64,000 bases of DNA. Source: Rebecca billardiae RCC1528. Its lineage: Eukaryota > Haptophyta. The position numbers were made by a program, and so were the translations under genes. The stretch is from the NCBI GenBank assembly GCA_965240325.2, contig OZ251240.1:1488001-1552000 (forward strand), written 5' to 3'. Positions 61,445 to 64,000 of this stretch are shown here, piece by piece; the stretch's first letter is position 1; each line of letters begins with the position of its first letter. The notes beneath the pieces were generated by a model, which saw nothing but the letters and a program-made list of their open reading frames with translations, was not told where the DNA came from and did no database searches.

Positions 61445-64000
61445 GGTACTGCGCGGGTCGGGTTCGCTCGCGGGGACGAAGACTGGCGAGCGCGCTGAAA
61501 GCGTTTCGTCCTCGCAAATCTGAGCCAGAGCTTCTTGTCGTCCGGTTCCGGTGGTGCGGACGTGAGTCCGGGCAACCCTTCGCGTGAGCAGCCTCGGCCC
61601 GCTGCGGCCGGGGCGTCGTCTGTCGAGGTGGGCGACGTGCGTGCCAATTGGGGCGGGCATCGATCTGTGGTGAGGTCGCCCGCCCGCATACCGCTGATCA
61701 CGAGTAGGTCGGCAACGGCGCTGCTCAGCTGCGTTGGCACGCCCATCGATGATTACCCTTCCCCCGATAGCAACCGATGCTCGCGGCATTGCTGTGCGTG
61801 GTCAGCCAACCACGGAGCCGCCAGGGCTGGTCGTCCGTGCCTTGAGGGCGAGCATGGCCGTCCGAAGGGCGAGCATGCCCGGCGTACTCGCAAGCTCTTT
61901 GCACGAGACGGTGAGTCAGTCCCGAGCGGGTGCTGAGCCTCGGGCGCGACCACTACACCACGCCCACGGTCGTCCGCGCGCGGGCGGGCCGTTCTCCCTA
62001 CAACCCCCACCGTGGGCCCACACTGGGGTTGGTTGGATGCTCATCCGGACAGTCGGTCGGGTGCCTTCTTGCCATACTCGGTATGCTCATCCGGACAGTC
62101 GGTCGGGTGCCTTCTTGCCATACTCCGTACTCGCTAGCTTCGCCTCTGCGCCGTCCGTCCGAGCGCTGCCAGTGCCCTCGGCCGCACGCAGTATGCGCGG
62201 GCCCGCAACCCGATGGCCGCTGCCGCGCTGCGTGTCCGGACGATCCCTTTCCGCGGCCGGCCGCCCCTTTTCTACTGTCCCTGGCTGCCTACTCAGCCCA
62301 GGCTCTGCACAATTGATCGACTACAGACTTCTCCCTCACTCTTGGCAGTCGAAGAACGAGTTCTAGCCCCGAGCAGCCGGGCGCCGACCGTGCGGGCGTA
62401 GTCAGTCAGGCGAGGTGCCGAGGTCGGGCGGACATGCTGCGCGTGATGATACCGCCAGATGAGCGAGCGCGACTGCGCGAATAGCTTTGACAGCTTCCGT
62501 GCCGACCATCGTCGTCTCCGGACCACTCCTGAACTCAGCGCAACATGAACCGTGATCACGACCCGGCCCACTGCGGCGTGCACGCACAGTTCTCGTCCTG
62601 CCAGCTTACGCGGCCCGTGGGCCGAACGTAGCTACGTGCCAAGTCAGGCCTGGCAGGCCCCGGACGCGGGGCTGCAGACCACCGGTGCCGACTCAGTTGC
62701 CATCAATACGCCATACGGCGGCCGATCATGGGGCACGGGCGGGCCTCACTGGCTGATCTCTCCGCCCGGCCACCTGTCCGACTTCAGTGAGCGCGCAGCC
62801 GGCTCAGGGCTGCTGCGTGCACGCTGTGCACGGGCCGGCCTGGCGCTGACTGGCTTCGGAGTGGCTCGCCGGGGCCGCACCGAGCCCGGGGCACCGCCCT
62901 ACCGGCGCGACCCGCCCACAGACCGCGCCGGCGCGGCTGCCGTGCGCCTTGAAGCCGTGCGTTCACTATATAGTAGCGACTGTGGCCCGACTCTACTGCG
63001 CCCACCGACCGCGCCGGCTGACGCGGTCACGCGCGGGCCAGCGCCGCGGTCCGGGCCCCGGCGGCCCGCGGGCGCGGCCCGCGCGGCCGCCGCGGCGGGC
63101 CGCGGATGCCGCCGCTCGGGGCCCCGCTGCGGCCCGCGTCTGCCCGATGCGGCGGAGCCGGCTGCACGCCGGTCTCTCTTATTTGAACCTAACTATATAC
63201 GGGTGCTGTACAACCTGCTCACTGCTGAGTTTCTGACGATCGGAACGGGAATGCTGCTGCCATCATGACATTCTGGCCTCAGCCGTAGGTCACATCACTC
63301 GGACGAATGCGCACCGTCGTTCCGCGGCGCCGGCTGGGAGTCCGAGGGAGACGGAGTCGGCGGCCGGCGCCGGATTCGAACTGGACACTGCTGCCTTCGA
63401 GATCCTTGTCGTTCCTGGGCGCCGCCGGCCGTGCACGGCGGGCGCCCGGTCTGCGTGCCACAATGCTGCGTCACAAGTCGGAGCTCGTGCGTCGCGGCCT
63501 CGGTCCGCGGTGAGTCGGTCGGCGCCGGCGGCATGGCCCGAGCTCCGCGTGTGGGCGGGCGGCGGTGCGGGCTGCCCGCGAGCGCCGCTGGGAAGGATGC
63601 GTCGGCGATGTGATGACAAGCGCGACGATGCCCGAGGCGCCAGGTGAGAAGCACGGCGCTCGTCGGGACGTGACGCGCGCGCGCCCGGTCGGGATCGGCT
63701 GGGCAGCGAGGCTATGCATGCTTCTGCTCGCAGGCGCCACGCTCGAAGCAGACTGTGCACGGCTGGCGCCACTTGCCCCGGAAGGCGCACGTATCAACCG
63801 TGCCGTATGCAGTTCGTGGCGTCATCGACGCGCCGCGCCGAACCAGGTCCCACGCTGCTCGGAGCGGGAGCAGCAGGCCATCGCTGCCGCGTGCGCCGGC
63901 CGAGGGCGGTCCGGCGACGGTGGAGAGGGCGGTGGGGCGCCGGCTGGTGGCGTTGGGCAGAGCGGCGGCAAACGCACGAGCCACGCGTGCGAGCATTGCA
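61445..64000. other. Right-end region, no supported gene
   Basis: GC-rich, with overlapping Arg/Pro/Ala-rich open frames on both strands and none with family motifs. A 46-bp tandem duplication is at about 62037-62130. Confidence 0.4.
62037..62130. repeat. 46-bp tandem duplication
   Basis: Two adjacent, nearly identical copies of tgctcatccggacagtcggt and the following 26 bases. The word catccggacagtc is shared with the repeats at 10.8-11.0 kb. Confidence 0.85.

Noticed and set aside
62552-63268. 238-codon plus-strand open frame near the right end.
   Set aside because: No domain features and several overlapping frames of equal quality on both strands; not distinguishable from noise.
63340-63445. 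Possible minus-strand tRNA around ggattcgaact (TTCGAAT in a T-loop-like context).
   Set aside because: The T stem has two mismatches, and no D-arm, anticodon arm or 7-bp acceptor stem of correct spacing could be drawn.

Overview
The window is eukaryotic nuclear DNA of very high GC content. Coding stretches are strongly GC-biased at third positions, so most antisense and off-frame ORFs are shadows. Six genes are interrupted by short introns (104-418 bp); I located 23 introns that join homologous protein segments in frame. The best fit is a flagellated alga with a secondary red-type plastid, most likely a haptophyte of the Emiliania type. Reasons: a triosephosphate isomerase with a signal-peptide-plus-transit presequence and an ASGF cleavage motif, a MOK kinase and a PIH1-domain protein (both tied to cilia in other eukaryotes), and GC-rich introns including two GC-AG introns. 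The taxonomic call is an inference from these features.

Layout: <1-4616 (-) SMARCAD1/Fun30-type Snf2 remodeler, truncated at the left edge; 4838-5890 (+) prolyl 4-hydroxylase-like 2OG dioxygenase; 6632-8044 (-) secretory glycosyltransferase-like protein; 8610-10073 (-) compact MYCBP2/PHR-type RING plus tandem-cysteine E3 ligase; about 10705-14030 mobile-element and repeat cluster with a chromodomain ORF; 14527-21479 (-) nine-exon P4-ATPase flippase; 22510-24462 (+) nodulin-like MFS transporter; 25192-29458 (+) Ala/Arg-rich coiled-coil protein; 30210-31396 (-) plastid-type TPI; 32432-33931 (-) SLC43-like MFS transporter; 34250-35743 and 36161-37657 (+) tandemly duplicated F-box/RCC1 genes, with a small inverted-repeat element inserted behind the second copy; 39223-43050 (-) ankyrin-repeat protein; 43507-44073 (-) NDUFAF3-like complex I assembly factor, head to head with 44262-46596 (+) MOK kinase; 46.6-49.6 kb repeats; 49643-51025 (-) third F-box/RCC1 gene, head to head with 51114-52250 (+) GT29 sialyltransferase-like protein; 52.4-54.0 kb transposon fragment, minisatellite and an unrecognised ORF; 54064-55392 (+) PIH1 protein; 56049-57519 (+) four-exon D-lactate dehydrogenase; 57.5-60.8 kb repeats; 60788-61444 (-) SAP-domain protein; 61.4-64.0 kb without a supported gene.

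The genes do not form one pathway. They are mostly housekeeping genes, often in compact head-to-head pairs, separated by AT-richer spacers that hold decayed transposons, MITE-like inverted-repeat elements and long (TA)n tracts. The main structural surprises are 5' splice sites that nearly always read GTGCG, introns built largely of alternating purine-pyrimidine sequence, and two genes (P4-ATPase and TPI) in which the end of an exon with its splice donor has been tandemly copied into the following intron. I found no convincing tRNA, rRNA or CRISPR array.
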